Source of the DNA: 2-02-FULL-49-11 sp040757655
GTDB lineage: Bacteria > Patescibacteriota > Patescibacteriia > 2-02-FULL-49-11
DNA length: 30,386 bases
Reading direction: 5' to 3'
Assembly: GCA_040757655.1 (NCBI GenBank)
Contig: JBFLWV010000037.1
Coordinates: 1 to 30,386, forward strand
Shown here: positions 7,161 through 15,089 of the stretch, piece by piece
How positions within the stretch are numbered: the first letter of the stretch is position 1
How the letters are laid out: every line of letters starts with the position of its first letter
The notes under the pieces: generated by a model
Database searches by the model: none
Told to the model about the DNA's origin: nothing
What the model saw: only the letters and a program-made list of their open reading frames with translations
Translations under genes and position numbers: made by a program

Positions 7161-8108
7161 ATGTCTTCTGTGGGGGCCATTCTTGTGTCGGGGTCATTGG
7201 TGTACGACAAGATCATGGATTTTCCTGGGCGGTTTGTTGATCACATCCTCCCTGAAAAAATTCATGCGTTGAGCGTGAATTTTGTGGTAGATAAGGTGGA
7301 GACGAGAATGGGCGGCACGGCGGGTAATATTGCCTATAATCTCAAATTACTTGGTGAAGAACCTATAATTTTTTCGCAAGCGGGTACGGATTTTGGTCTT
7401 TACAAGAAATGGTTACAACAGCATCACATTACTGTGGAGGGAATCAGGCTAGTGCCTCGTAAAGAGACGACGGTAGCATACATCATCACTGATCGTAACG
7501 ACAACCAGATCGCAGCGCTCCATTTTACCACCATGGGAACGCCGTGTGGCATTACCCTAAACAAGGTACAACGTTATGTACCAGTGAAGATGGCAATCAT
7601 TGCTCCCGGCAATACTACTGACATGATACATGCTGCGCAAGTATATAAGAGATTAGGTATCCCGTATATTGCAGATCCAGGACAAGAGATTCCTCTACTC
7701 TCCGCACGTGAACTTGATTATATAATGCAGGGCGCCCGCGTCCTGATCAGTAATGATTATGAATTTTCATTGATTAAGCGGAAATTGAAATTGAGTGATG
7801 AGGTTATTCTCCGCAGAATGCCGATCGTTGTGGTAACGCTCGGTGCGCAAGGATCCTGCATTTACCATGGTACCCAAAAATATACTGTGAAAGCGGTGCG
7901 TCCGAGACGGGTGGTAGATCCCACTGGCGCAGGCGATGCATACCGCGCTGGTTTCATAAAGGGTTTCATCAATGGATGGAGTCTCACGCGATGCGGCGAG
8001 TTTGCTTCCTACATAGCGAAATTTCCGGTGGAGCATTATGGCACGCAAGAGCACCGATTCCCGCGTAATCTAGAGAAGCGTCAAGGGAGATTTTTACTGA
8101 AGTCGTAG
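7161..8108 (+). CDS. PfkB (ribokinase) family carbohydrate/nucleoside kinase
   Basis: PfkB enzymes phosphorylate sugars or nucleosides with ATP. The 315-residue protein has the N-terminal glycine motif MGGTAGNIAYNLKLLG (50-65) for substrate binding, ISNDYEFSLI (196-205), and the C-terminal signature VVDPTGAGDAYRAGFIKGF (251-269). The GAGD (256-259) supplies the anion hole and catalytic aspartate. The substrate cannot be read from sequence; adenosine and ribose kinases are both plausible, and the insert NFVVDKVETRMGG is reminiscent of adenosine-type members. It begins 12 nt after dnaN and is probably in the same transcript. Confidence 0.87.
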   Translation: MSSVGAILVSGSLVYDKIMDFPGRFVDHILPEKIHALSVNFVVDKVETRMGGTAGNIAYNLKLLGEEPIIFSQAGTDFGLYKKWLQQHHITVEGIRLVPRKETTVAYIITDRNDNQIAALHFTTMGTPCGITLNKVQRYVPVKMAIIAPGNTTDMIHAAQVYKRLGIPYIADPGQEIPLLSARELDYIMQGARVLISNDYEFSLIKRKLKLSDEVILRRMPIVVVTLGAQGSCIYHGTQKYTVKAVRPRRVVDPTGAGDAYRAGFIKGFINGWSLTRCGEFASYIAKFPVEHYGTQEHRFPRNLEKRQGRFLLKS

Positions 8109-8148
8109 AACATACTATAATAAATGAAGACAAACTCCTTTTCGTCGT

Positions 8149-9015
8149 ATGCGTTTTATCCGTCCCCATCTCAATCCTTTATTGGCGATGTTTTTCTACG
8201 GTGCGCTTACCGGCGCGTTTGTGACGCTTCTCGTCACCACCCGCATACTCACGCCTTCCCGCGCAGAAAATCAGGGCACAGTAAAGGGAGTTTCAGTCCA
8301 GCAAGAAACTGCAGAAAGTCAGGGACAAACTACCCGTCAACCTCCTTCTGAAATTGCCACCCTTTCTCCCCCAAACCAAGATGCGGTTGCAGAGGCGGTG
8401 GTGAAGCGGGTGATTGATGGCGACACAATGGAGCTTGAGAGCGGATTGCGCGTGCGCGCCATAGGTATCAATAGCCCGGAAATGGACGTGCGCGGGATTG
8501 AAGGTTGCCTTGCTGCGGCTGCGTTAGAAGCGCATAGAAATTTAGCACAAGGGAAGACGGTTGAGCTTGAGCGCGATGTAAGTGATAAAGATCGCTATGG
8601 CAGACTGTTGCGGTACGTATGGATAGATAATGTGTTGTTAAATATAATGATGGTGGAGCAAGGACTTGCACGCGCCGTGGCGTACCCGCCAGATGTAAAA
8701 TATCAGCAGGATCTTGCGGCAGCGGAAGAGCGCGCGAAAAACGCGCAGCGCGGCATGTGGGGTAGTGTGTGCCGCACGGCAGCATCAGGCGAGAGTACCG
8801 ATACCTCTACACACTTACCTGCACTTCCTTCTGTTTCAGAGTGCACTATTAAGGGAAATATTTCCTCAAATGGCGATAAGATTTTTCATCTCCCCGGATG
8901 CAGGAGCTACGCGAAGGCTATCATCACACCTTCCACAGATGAGCGCTGGTTCTGCACTGAAGAAGAAGCTTTGTCAGCCGGTTGGAGGAAGGCAGGAGAT
9001 TGCCCGAAGAAATAA
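8149..9015 (+). CDS. Membrane-anchored thermonuclease (SNase domain) with C-terminal cysteine domain
   Basis: The 288-residue protein has an N-terminal hydrophobic helix (about 10-31) that is a signal anchor, then a low-complexity linker. The staphylococcal-nuclease domain (about 82-205) shows VKRVIDGDTMEL, VRAIGINSPEMD and DRYGRLLRYVWI, including the Asp, Arg and Glu expected at the calcium-dependent active site. A C-terminal domain (about 235-285) contains IFHLPGC and ERWFCTEEEALSAGWRKAGDC; this cysteine-containing module is often seen behind SNase domains. It likely degrades nucleic acid outside the cell, useful for a bacterium that must import nucleotides. It follows the PfkB kinase after 40 nt. 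Confidence 0.88.
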   Translation: MRFIRPHLNPLLAMFFYGALTGAFVTLLVTTRILTPSRAENQGTVKGVSVQQETAESQGQTTRQPPSEIATLSPPNQDAVAEAVVKRVIDGDTMELESGLRVRAIGINSPEMDVRGIEGCLAAAALEAHRNLAQGKTVELERDVSDKDRYGRLLRYVWIDNVLLNIMMVEQGLARAVAYPPDVKYQQDLAAAEERAKNAQRGMWGSVCRTAASGESTDTSTHLPALPSVSECTIKGNISSNGDKIFHLPGCRSYAKAIITPSTDERWFCTEEEALSAGWRKAGDCPKK

Positions 9016-9064
9016 TATTTTATCGCGCGGGAGGTCGCCAGTCATTGTTGCCTTCGTAAGATGT

Positions 9065-9092
9065 AATGAAGCCTGTTAAGACTTCATTTTTT
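9065..9092 (+). terminator. Intrinsic terminator of the nuclease gene
   Basis: The stem AATGAAG (9065-9071) pairs with CTTCATT (9082-9088) around a 10-nt loop and is followed by T residues. It lies 50 nt after the nuclease stop and overlaps the end of the convergent minus-strand gene. The T-run is only on the plus-strand side. Confidence 0.5.
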
Positions 9093-9830
9093 CTTCCACA
9101 GCGACGCGGTTATGTGGAGGCTGCTATAGCGGGCAAGCGCAATTTCATGGAATCCTGATAAGGCCATCCGTGCACGCAATTGTTTTACTGTTGGTTTATA
9201 GGACGTCAAGAGCGTAGTCTCATTGCGCTTCATATTCATAAGAGCGTTTTCCTTATCGTAATTGCACTGTACGTTCCCCTGCGTGATATTCATGCGGCTT
9301 TTCGATAGCAACTGTAGAACCGGCGGTATGAGGTAAGAATTATACATACCTGCATGCGGCGTTTCAAGAGTGAGGAGAAAATAGTCTTCATTATCCATTG
9401 CCGTATGTATGTTTTTGTCAATTACTTTTTTTGAGAAAATAACCCCATTTGCCACCAGCACGATGAGCGTAGGTCCGTATAAGGATCGTCGGAGTGTGCG
9501 TATTATACCGACTACTTCCACATCTCCCATCTTTCGCTGAAATTGGATTGAAGGGAATAAGGATTGTAAAGAACTAAAAGTTTTTTGTAGCACTGGTTTG
9601 CAAATGTCATTGAGAAGGTAATTCTTCACTATGCAGTACCGGATGAGATATGGTACTTCTCTCCCCGTTGCCACCCCAAGGTGGAGAATATTGACAGGTT
9701 GGGGGATGGTACGACGCACTGTGGGTAAAAATCTGATTAAGGCATTAAGCTCCCTTTTCCCGAGATTATACTTTGGATGGGATTCTATCTTTTTCCAAAT
9801 ACCATCAAAATAGAATTGTTTTGTATTCAT
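9084..9830 (-). CDS. EgtD-like SAM-methyltransferase-fold protein
   Basis: The 248-residue protein has a class I methyltransferase look. Motif I is NILHLGVATGREVPYLI, degenerate compared with E-x-G-x-G-x-G. YLLNDICKPVLQK follows as the acidic strand, and later MGDVE. The block TLIVLVANGVIFSK...DNEDYFLLTLETP recalls the histidine-specific methyltransferase group (EgtD-like). Substrate is unknown and methyl transfer itself is unproven because motif I is altered. The ATG at 9830 is chosen because AAAGGA lies 10 nt upstream; it starts 16 nt after the stop of the radical SAM gene, so the two are one operon. Confidence 0.6.
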   Translation of the reverse strand: MNTKQFYFDGIWKKIESHPKYNLGKRELNALIRFLPTVRRTIPQPVNILHLGVATGREVPYLIRYCIVKNYLLNDICKPVLQKTFSSLQSLFPSIQFQRKMGDVEVVGIIRTLRRSLYGPTLIVLVANGVIFSKKVIDKNIHTAMDNEDYFLLTLETPHAGMYNSYLIPPVLQLLSKSRMNITQGNVQCNYDKENALMNMKRNETTLLTSYKPTVKQLRARMALSGFHEIALARYSSLHITASLWKKK

Positions 9831-9846
9831 ACATGTGGGTCCTTTC

Positions 9847-10968
9847 TCACCAGGGAAGGTGAATCTGTGGTGTAAAACCAATCTTTTTAAGCCACCCCAC
9901 CCCTTCTTGATACGAGCAAGAGTATACCGGGAATTGTGCAAAACCATTTTGTCTCGAATATCCTCCTACTTCGGTAGAACAATCTAAGGTAAACACACAA
10001 CCCCCGCCACGCGCGCATCGAGCAGATAGATCAAAGTGTTCACGGGTTGAAAACCATACAAGTGAGCCAGGGATTGAGAGTGAATAGAGGGCGCCAACCA
10101 GCTCATATTCTTGATCGCCATAGAATTGGGGCGCGGTTTTCATGCATAATCCTTGTCCAAACTTCCATCGTGGCATTCCAAAAATAATATGTGCGTTATA
10201 TTTTTTTTGCAGGTAGCGGGCATGTTGTATGGCTGCTAGTGTTTCATAACGCCAATCAGTAAGACCACCTAAGAATGCAATACCCACCGCAGGTATTCCT
10301 CCTTGTAGAGCGCGGTCGTGCGCATCAAGGCGGTATAGCATATTTGATTTTGGTCCTGTGGTGTGCATGGTTTTGTAGACTTCAGGATCATACGTTTCCT
10401 GCCACACAATAGAGAAGGTGCACCCCTCACGCGCGAGCATTTTATAATCCTCCCTTGTGCTTAAAGGAAAAAAATTAACTCCCACATGACGCGCACCTGC
10501 ATTTTTTGCTGCTGCGATGTATTGTGCTGCTTTCTCTCCGTGGAAGAGCAGCGGGTCAGTCGCGGCTACCAGCTCAATATCGCCATATCCCATGGTAATA
10601 AGGGCAGCGCTTTCAACCCTCGTTTCCTCTGGGGTAAGACGCAGAAGTTTTTCTTTTGGTACGTTGCCATTTCGCCACGGACAATAGAGACAATGGTCAA
10701 GGCATCCTCCTTTACTTGAGTCGCCATTGGAGATATACAACGGTGGCATGAGGAATAGTTGGTTCTGCCACACCATAGTTCTTGACTTTTTGGCCGCGTC
10801 GATAATGAGCTGTCGTAATTCATCTTGGGATGATGCGAGAATGAGTTTTGCCACTTGCGCGAGCGAATTTTTTTTTAACAACAAGAGGTGTTCCACCTCG
10901 TTGGTAGAGGGCTTGGAAGCAGAAAGGAGCGCGTTTATTTTCTGCGGATCGAAATAGGTACTGAACAT
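9847..10968 (-). CDS. ThiH/HydG-like radical SAM enzyme
   Basis: The 373-residue protein has the radical SAM cluster motif CLDHCLYC (Cys89, 93, 96; CX3CX2C). It then follows the tyrosine-lyase subgroup closely: LRLTPEETRVES, VNFFPLSTREDY, WQETYDPEVYKTMHTTGPKS, YRLDAHDRALQGGIPAVGIA, LGGLTDWRYE, and a C-terminal STRE and STEVGGY. ThiH and HydG split tyrosine to make dehydroglycine or CO/cyanide ligands. No thiamine or hydrogenase genes are nearby, and the C-terminal cysteines (318, 324, 330, 351) do not match the HydG CX2CX22C cluster. It may be a distinct lyase. Extended -10 TGCTATACT lies only about 10 nt before the ATG. Confidence 0.8.
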   Translation of the reverse strand: MFSTYFDPQKINALLSASKPSTNEVEHLLLLKKNSLAQVAKLILASSQDELRQLIIDAAKKSRTMVWQNQLFLMPPLYISNGDSSKGGCLDHCLYCPWRNGNVPKEKLLRLTPEETRVESAALITMGYGDIELVAATDPLLFHGEKAAQYIAAAKNAGARHVGVNFFPLSTREDYKMLAREGCTFSIVWQETYDPEVYKTMHTTGPKSNMLYRLDAHDRALQGGIPAVGIAFLGGLTDWRYETLAAIQHARYLQKKYNAHIIFGMPRWKFGQGLCMKTAPQFYGDQEYELVGALYSLSIPGSLVWFSTREHFDLSARCARGGGCVFTLDCSTEVGGYSRQNGFAQFPVYSCSYQEGVGWLKKIGFTPQIHLPW

Positions 10969-10977
10969 ATCCGCAGA

Positions 10978-10986
10978 AGTATAGCA
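10978..10986 (-). promoter_or_regulatory. Extended -10 promoter of the radical SAM operon
   Basis: The minus strand reads TGCTATACT, an extended -10. The expected start is near 10971, only about 3 nt upstream of the ATG at 10968, which implies a leaderless or nearly leaderless mRNA. A weak TTGAAT lies 20 nt further upstream, too far for an ideal -35. Confidence 0.45.
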
Positions 10987-11022
10987 GGATAGGTAGAAAC
11001 GTCATTCAATTTAATGTATTAT

Positions 11023-11051
11023 TTGAACTTTTTGAGATTTTAAGCTAATAT
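11023..11051 (+). promoter_or_regulatory. Sigma-70-type promoter of the TrmB-like gene
   Basis: TTGAAC (11023-11028) and TAATAT (11046-11051) are spaced by 17 nt. The predicted transcript would start near 11058, about 30 nt before the ATG. The gap also contains imperfect AT-rich inverted repeats that could be operators. Confidence 0.55.
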
Positions 11052-11088
11052 AAAGCTACAAATCATCGGTATTTTCTGACGATATCTT

Positions 11089-11886
11089 ATGGATATTGAT
11101 AAAATCAAGGCCATTCTTATCAACGTAGGTTTATCGAAGCTTGAAACAGATTGCTTTCTTGCATTATTAAAAAGAAGCCCTCAACGCGCATCAGAGATTT
11201 CTCGTGCACTTGATGTGCCAAAGGCAACCGTACTTGTGGCACTTAATCGGTTAAGCGACCGGTTTAGTATCGTGAAGCGCACCAAGCAAAAGAATTCCTA
11301 TCAGTTTGTCGTGGAAGATCCGCGCGATCTCCTCCATTTTTTGGAGCGCGAAGAAACCGTACTCGCGCAACACAAAAAGGCGATTACCATGCTCTTGCCA
11401 GAAATGCGTTCTCTTCAGGAGTATGAGGTGGCAAAACCAAAGATGTATTACTATGAAGGGAAGGAAGGCGTGAAACAAGTATTCATGCAGGTACTCAATG
11501 AAGCAGATGACATCATTGGGTATGGGAGCAATGAGGATGATGTAAAATATTTACCAGAGTTATACCCTGCCTATTATGAGCAGCGGGTTAAGCGAAAAAT
11601 ACCTGTCACTGCGATCATCCCTGCATCACCATTCAATATTGCGGAGACAATAAAAAATGAGATGGCGCAATTACGCAAGACCCATCTCATTCCTGCGCAA
11701 TACAATTATCCTATCCAGGTGAATATCTATAAGAATACTACGGTGTTCTACTCGTTTGAAGAAAGTTTTGCTTTGGTGATTAAGAGCAAACCAATATCCG
11801 AATGCCTCCGCGCCATTTTTGAATTTGCTTTCGCCTCCACTGCAGAGGCAGACAAAACCATACGATCAGCACATCATGCGGAATAA
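11089..11886 (+). CDS. TrmB family transcriptional regulator
   Basis: The 265-residue protein starts with a winged helix (residues 1-80: LINVGLSKLETDCFLALLKR, ASEISRALDVPKATVLVALNRL) typical of TrmB-like regulators. A coiled segment (about 88-115) follows. The rest, starting KPKMYYYEGKEGVKQVFMQVL and including DIIGYGSNEDD, is the phospholipase-D-like effector domain that many members use to bind a ligand or dimerise. It is divergent from the radical SAM operon and separated by 120 bp, so autoregulation or control of that operon is plausible but not shown. Its effector is unknown. Confidence 0.85.
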   Translation: MDIDKIKAILINVGLSKLETDCFLALLKRSPQRASEISRALDVPKATVLVALNRLSDRFSIVKRTKQKNSYQFVVEDPRDLLHFLEREETVLAQHKKAITMLLPEMRSLQEYEVAKPKMYYYEGKEGVKQVFMQVLNEADDIIGYGSNEDDVKYLPELYPAYYEQRVKRKIPVTAIIPASPFNIAETIKNEMAQLRKTHLIPAQYNYPIQVNIYKNTTVFYSFEESFALVIKSKPISECLRAIFEFAFASTAEADKTIRSAHHAE

Positions 11887-11911
11887 TAACAAATTGTATC
11901 CTTCGCTATTA

Positions 11912-14794
11912 CTACGGCACAACTTCAATGTCGATGGTGTTACCTTCGGTGACGGTGCCGTTGGCGTGGGTGAGGACGGCAGAGAGGCGGTAGCGCCCGA
12001 GAGTTGGCGCTTCGTCCCAGACCAGGCTCGAGCGTTCTCCTTGTGTGGTGGCCACTCCTAAGAATATAGTTTGGTTGGTGGTGAGGTTGCGCAGATAGAG
12101 GTCAACTTTCGAGATCTCACTGTTATCTTTTCCTCTCAACACAATCGGCTGTGGAAAGGCGCTTGCATTGAGGGAATCGCCTTGTTGCGGTTTCTGCCAT
12201 TCAATGGCAGACATACCTCTCTCTCGCGCAATCGTAATGGGTATGGTGGCTGTACGGCTGTTGTCGATATCGTCATACGCCACGATCGTGAGGTCGTAGC
12301 TGCCATTGTCGAGGCCGCGGAGAGGCACGGTTGTGGTGTAGGGTGCTGATTTCATGGAGGCGAGCAGCTGGTTATTGATACGGATTTCAATGCGGCTTAC
12401 TCCACGTAACGCAGAAGCATGTACTGATACCGTCGCCTCTTGTCCTGTGAGTGTGGTGTGGTCGCTGGGACTGAGCACGGTGAGCGTGGGGTGGTTCGCT
12501 TCTATGTGGAGATCATCATACTCAACAGGCGGGATAATGGTGGAGGGCGTGAAGCCATTGGCAGTAGCCCAGCGCTGTACTGTTTCTTCCCAGCTTTGGT
12601 ATTGAGGATCAACCCCAGGATTGCTTGGCGCAGGTCCTTGTGGGTCGTCTTTGTTTACGTAATGCAAAATGTTATGCACTGCCCCGGTGCGGTATTCCAT
12701 AATAAAGGAGGCTGGCGTGAGGTCAGTGGCAAGTTTTCCTGAAGCGCGGTCAATGCGGATCAGCGCATCACCTTCCACTCTGCCGTTCAGCATGGGTTTA
12801 GGGGGAAGTGTGGAGGGATCCGGCTGCGCGAATTGTTCGATCGGCGCCTTTTCCAGCGCGCGTTTCATGAACGTGTTCCAGATGGGTGCGGCGACCACAG
12901 AACCGTCTGCACCCTTTTTCATAGCAGTAAAATCATTATTCCCCACCCATACCCCTGCGGCGAGTGAGGGGGTAAAGCCAATGGTCCATGCGTCTTTGAA
13001 GTCGTTTGTCGTACCGGTTTTTGCCGCTACTGGTCGGTCACCCAGCTGGAGTTTGCTCTGCGCCCCAAACATGAATGCGCGCGCGTTATTATCTGCCATG
13101 ATGTTGGTTACCTGGAGCGCGACTTGTCGAGGTAAGACCTCCTTTCCCTCATCGTGAGCAGCTTTCCAGATTGCCTTTCCAGAATGGTCGTAGATTGCAA
13201 GGAGCGCAATCGGCGTGTGGTACACGCCACCTTGGCCCAATGAAGAGAGTGCTGCAGTGTGTTCTAAGAGTTTTACCTCACCACCACCTAAGACCAGAGA
13301 GAGCCCAAAGCGTGAGCGGTCTGAGAGCGTGCTATACCCCATGCGTTCAGCCTGCGTGAGTACGTTATCAACTCCCGCAAGGTACAATGCTTTCACCGCA
13401 GGCGTGTTTAAGGATCCTGCGAGCGCAGTGCGGATGGATACTGGTCCACGCTCTTTACCGTCGTAGTCATGCGGCGTATAGTCTTTCTCCGTGTCTGTTT
13501 TAAATACGGTATCTACATCGAAAAGGATCGTATCAGGGGAGTAGTCGCCTAAGGTAAAGAGCGTGGCGTACACGATAGGTTTGAATGACGAACCTGGTTG
13601 ACGAGGAGAGAGCACCACATTAAAATTGCCATCATGCTGGGTGTCAAAATAATCACGCGATCCCACCATGGCGAGTATCTCTCCGTTTTTGGCATTCATA
13701 GCAACGAGCGCGGCGTTCGTCGCTTTGAAATTCTTCTCATTCCGCTTTACTCCTTCCGTGATTGTCTCCTCTGCGATTTTTTGAAGTTCTAAATCAAGTG
13801 TCGTAATAACTTTTAGCCCTCCTTGCTGAAGTTGTATCTCTCCGTAGCGTTCCGTCAGCAGTTCTCGGACGTACATAACAAAATGTGGCGCGATAATGGC
13901 ATCTTTGAAAGGTTGAAAGGCTATTTTTTCATCCTTTGCACGCGTCGCTTCGTCTTTGCTGATGTAGCCTTGTTCTGCCATTTGGCTGAGGAGATATTGC
14001 TGGGATGCAAAAAGCTCTTTGGTGTGGGTGCCATACGGCGAGTAGTAGGTAGGCGCTTTAGGGATGACCGCGAGTACGGCAGCTTCACCAAGCGACACGT
14101 CACGCGCTGATTTACCGAAATAGGTCTTTGCCGCCGCCTCGATCCCATAGTTTGATCCGCCATAGGGGATTTCATTCAAATACATTTCCAGGATTTTGTC
14201 TTTCGTGAATGCACGTTCGATGCGCCAGGTGAGCACTACTTCTTTGATTTTGCGCGTGAAGGTTTTTTCGTTCGTGAGTACTGCATTTTTTACGAATTGC
14301 TGAGTGAGCGTACTGCCACCGCCACCGGATGGGCCCAGATTGATGATGTACCGGAAGAGGGAGCGCACAATACCGCGAATGGAAATACCTTGATGGGTAT
14401 AGAAATTGCGATCCTCTCGTACGATCGTCGCCCATTTTAAGTATTCTGGAATATCTTGAAGGGTTACTGGCGTCCTTTTTTCTGTTGCATAGAGTTCATA
14501 GAGCACCGTGCTACCGGTGCGGTCGTAGATTTTGGTAGAAATGGGAGTTGGCCGTTCGATAATACCGGTAGGGCTTGGCAATCCGCGGGTAAGCCATAGG
14601 AGCGCGCCTATTCCCGCAAGAATGGCGATCAATCCGGCGATGAGAGCAATTTTTAGTAGTTTTTTGGCGATGGAGTATGGTCGCGGGCGACGTGGGACAT
14701 GAGGAGCACGGCGCCGTACGAAAGGACGAGCATAATCGCGGTAACCGCGCCAGGAACTGGGTGATTGCGTGCGTTGAAGAGGAGGAATGGGCAT
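11912..14794 (-). CDS. Class A penicillin-binding protein (PBP1A-type) with C-terminal Ig-like domains
   Basis: The 960-residue bifunctional enzyme polymerises and crosslinks peptidoglycan. A basic cytoplasmic tail precedes one membrane helix (about 43-69). The glycosyltransferase domain (GT51) has the catalytic EDRNFYTHQGIS (127-138), GGSTLTQQFVKN (159-170) and EMYLNEIPYGG (203-213). The transpeptidase has SSFK (Ser402, Lys405), SLN (461-463) and KTGT (592-595), all intact. From about residue 770 the protein carries immunoglobulin-like beta domains that probably contact wall or partner proteins. It is longer than minimal PBP1A because of these. It stands alone on the minus strand, converging on the TrmB-like gene with only 25 bp between stops. 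Confidence 0.94.
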   Translation of the reverse strand: MPIPPLQRTQSPSSWRGYRDYARPFVRRRAPHVPRRPRPYSIAKKLLKIALIAGLIAILAGIGALLWLTRGLPSPTGIIERPTPISTKIYDRTGSTVLYELYATEKRTPVTLQDIPEYLKWATIVREDRNFYTHQGISIRGIVRSLFRYIINLGPSGGGGSTLTQQFVKNAVLTNEKTFTRKIKEVVLTWRIERAFTKDKILEMYLNEIPYGGSNYGIEAAAKTYFGKSARDVSLGEAAVLAVIPKAPTYYSPYGTHTKELFASQQYLLSQMAEQGYISKDEATRAKDEKIAFQPFKDAIIAPHFVMYVRELLTERYGEIQLQQGGLKVITTLDLELQKIAEETITEGVKRNEKNFKATNAALVAMNAKNGEILAMVGSRDYFDTQHDGNFNVVLSPRQPGSSFKPIVYATLFTLGDYSPDTILFDVDTVFKTDTEKDYTPHDYDGKERGPVSIRTALAGSLNTPAVKALYLAGVDNVLTQAERMGYSTLSDRSRFGLSLVLGGGEVKLLEHTAALSSLGQGGVYHTPIALLAIYDHSGKAIWKAAHDEGKEVLPRQVALQVTNIMADNNARAFMFGAQSKLQLGDRPVAAKTGTTNDFKDAWTIGFTPSLAAGVWVGNNDFTAMKKGADGSVVAAPIWNTFMKRALEKAPIEQFAQPDPSTLPPKPMLNGRVEGDALIRIDRASGKLATDLTPASFIMEYRTGAVHNILHYVNKDDPQGPAPSNPGVDPQYQSWEETVQRWATANGFTPSTIIPPVEYDDLHIEANHPTLTVLSPSDHTTLTGQEATVSVHASALRGVSRIEIRINNQLLASMKSAPYTTTVPLRGLDNGSYDLTIVAYDDIDNSRTATIPITIARERGMSAIEWQKPQQGDSLNASAFPQPIVLRGKDNSEISKVDLYLRNLTTNQTIFLGVATTQGERSSLVWDEAPTLGRYRLSAVLTHANGTVTEGNTIDIEVVP

Positions 14795-14804
14795 ACGGGG
14801 TGAA

Positions 14805-14925
14805 AAATCTCAAATCCCAATTTCCAATGACCAATAAAATCTCAACACTCAAATGACCAAATTCGTATATTTTAGTTTTGGATTTTGAGCTTTATTGGGA
14901 ATTGGGATTTGGTTATTGGGATTTG
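14805..14925. repeat. Sentence-like AT-rich inverted repeat upstream of the PBP gene
   Basis: Words such as CAAATCCCAATTTCCAATGACC on the left recur reverse-complemented on the right (TTATTGGGAATTGGGATTTG, then TTATTGGGATTTG). The arms (about 14805-14842 and 14890-14925) could fold into a long imperfect hairpin. Similar word-built palindromes occur at about 18100-18245 and 21850-21950. Confidence 0.7.
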
Positions 14926-14934
14926 CAATCTCTC

Positions 14935-15029
14935 GTGGAGCACCAAGTTAGCATTCCGATACCAGGTCTTGCGTTTGCTTAAGGCAGTGCGGAGAAAATA
15001 TTGGTCTGGAAATTATGTTGGTGCTCCAC
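14935..15029 (+). ncRNA. Possible structured leader of tyrS closed by a 12-bp inverted repeat
   Basis: GTGGAGCACCAA (14935-14946) is perfectly complementary to TTGGTGCTCCAC (15018-15029), enclosing 71 nt with smaller complementary pieces (for example TGC/GCA around CTTAAG). It ends 60 nt before the tyrS ATG at 15090. A T-box was considered, but I do not see the conserved T-box sequence or a clear specifier loop. It may be a regulatory leader or a solitary mobile hairpin. Confidence 0.4.
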
Positions 15030-15089
15030 TAGCCATTATACCAGATGTCGGTTACAATGGTGACACAGGGTAGGTTAGATGAGGTGAGT

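Noticed and set aside
9847..10968. True ThiH (thiamine) or HydG (hydrogenase maturation)
   Set aside because: No partner genes are nearby and the C-terminal cysteine pattern does not fit HydG; kept as family-level call.
11912..14435. Many open frames on plus opposite the penicillin-binding protein gene
   Set aside because: They are antisense shadows of a long gene with all its motifs intact; none shows a recognisable domain or start signal.
14935..15029. T-box riboswitch for tyrS
   Set aside because: Position fits, but I cannot see the conserved T-box bases or a tyrosine specifier codon in a suitable loop.
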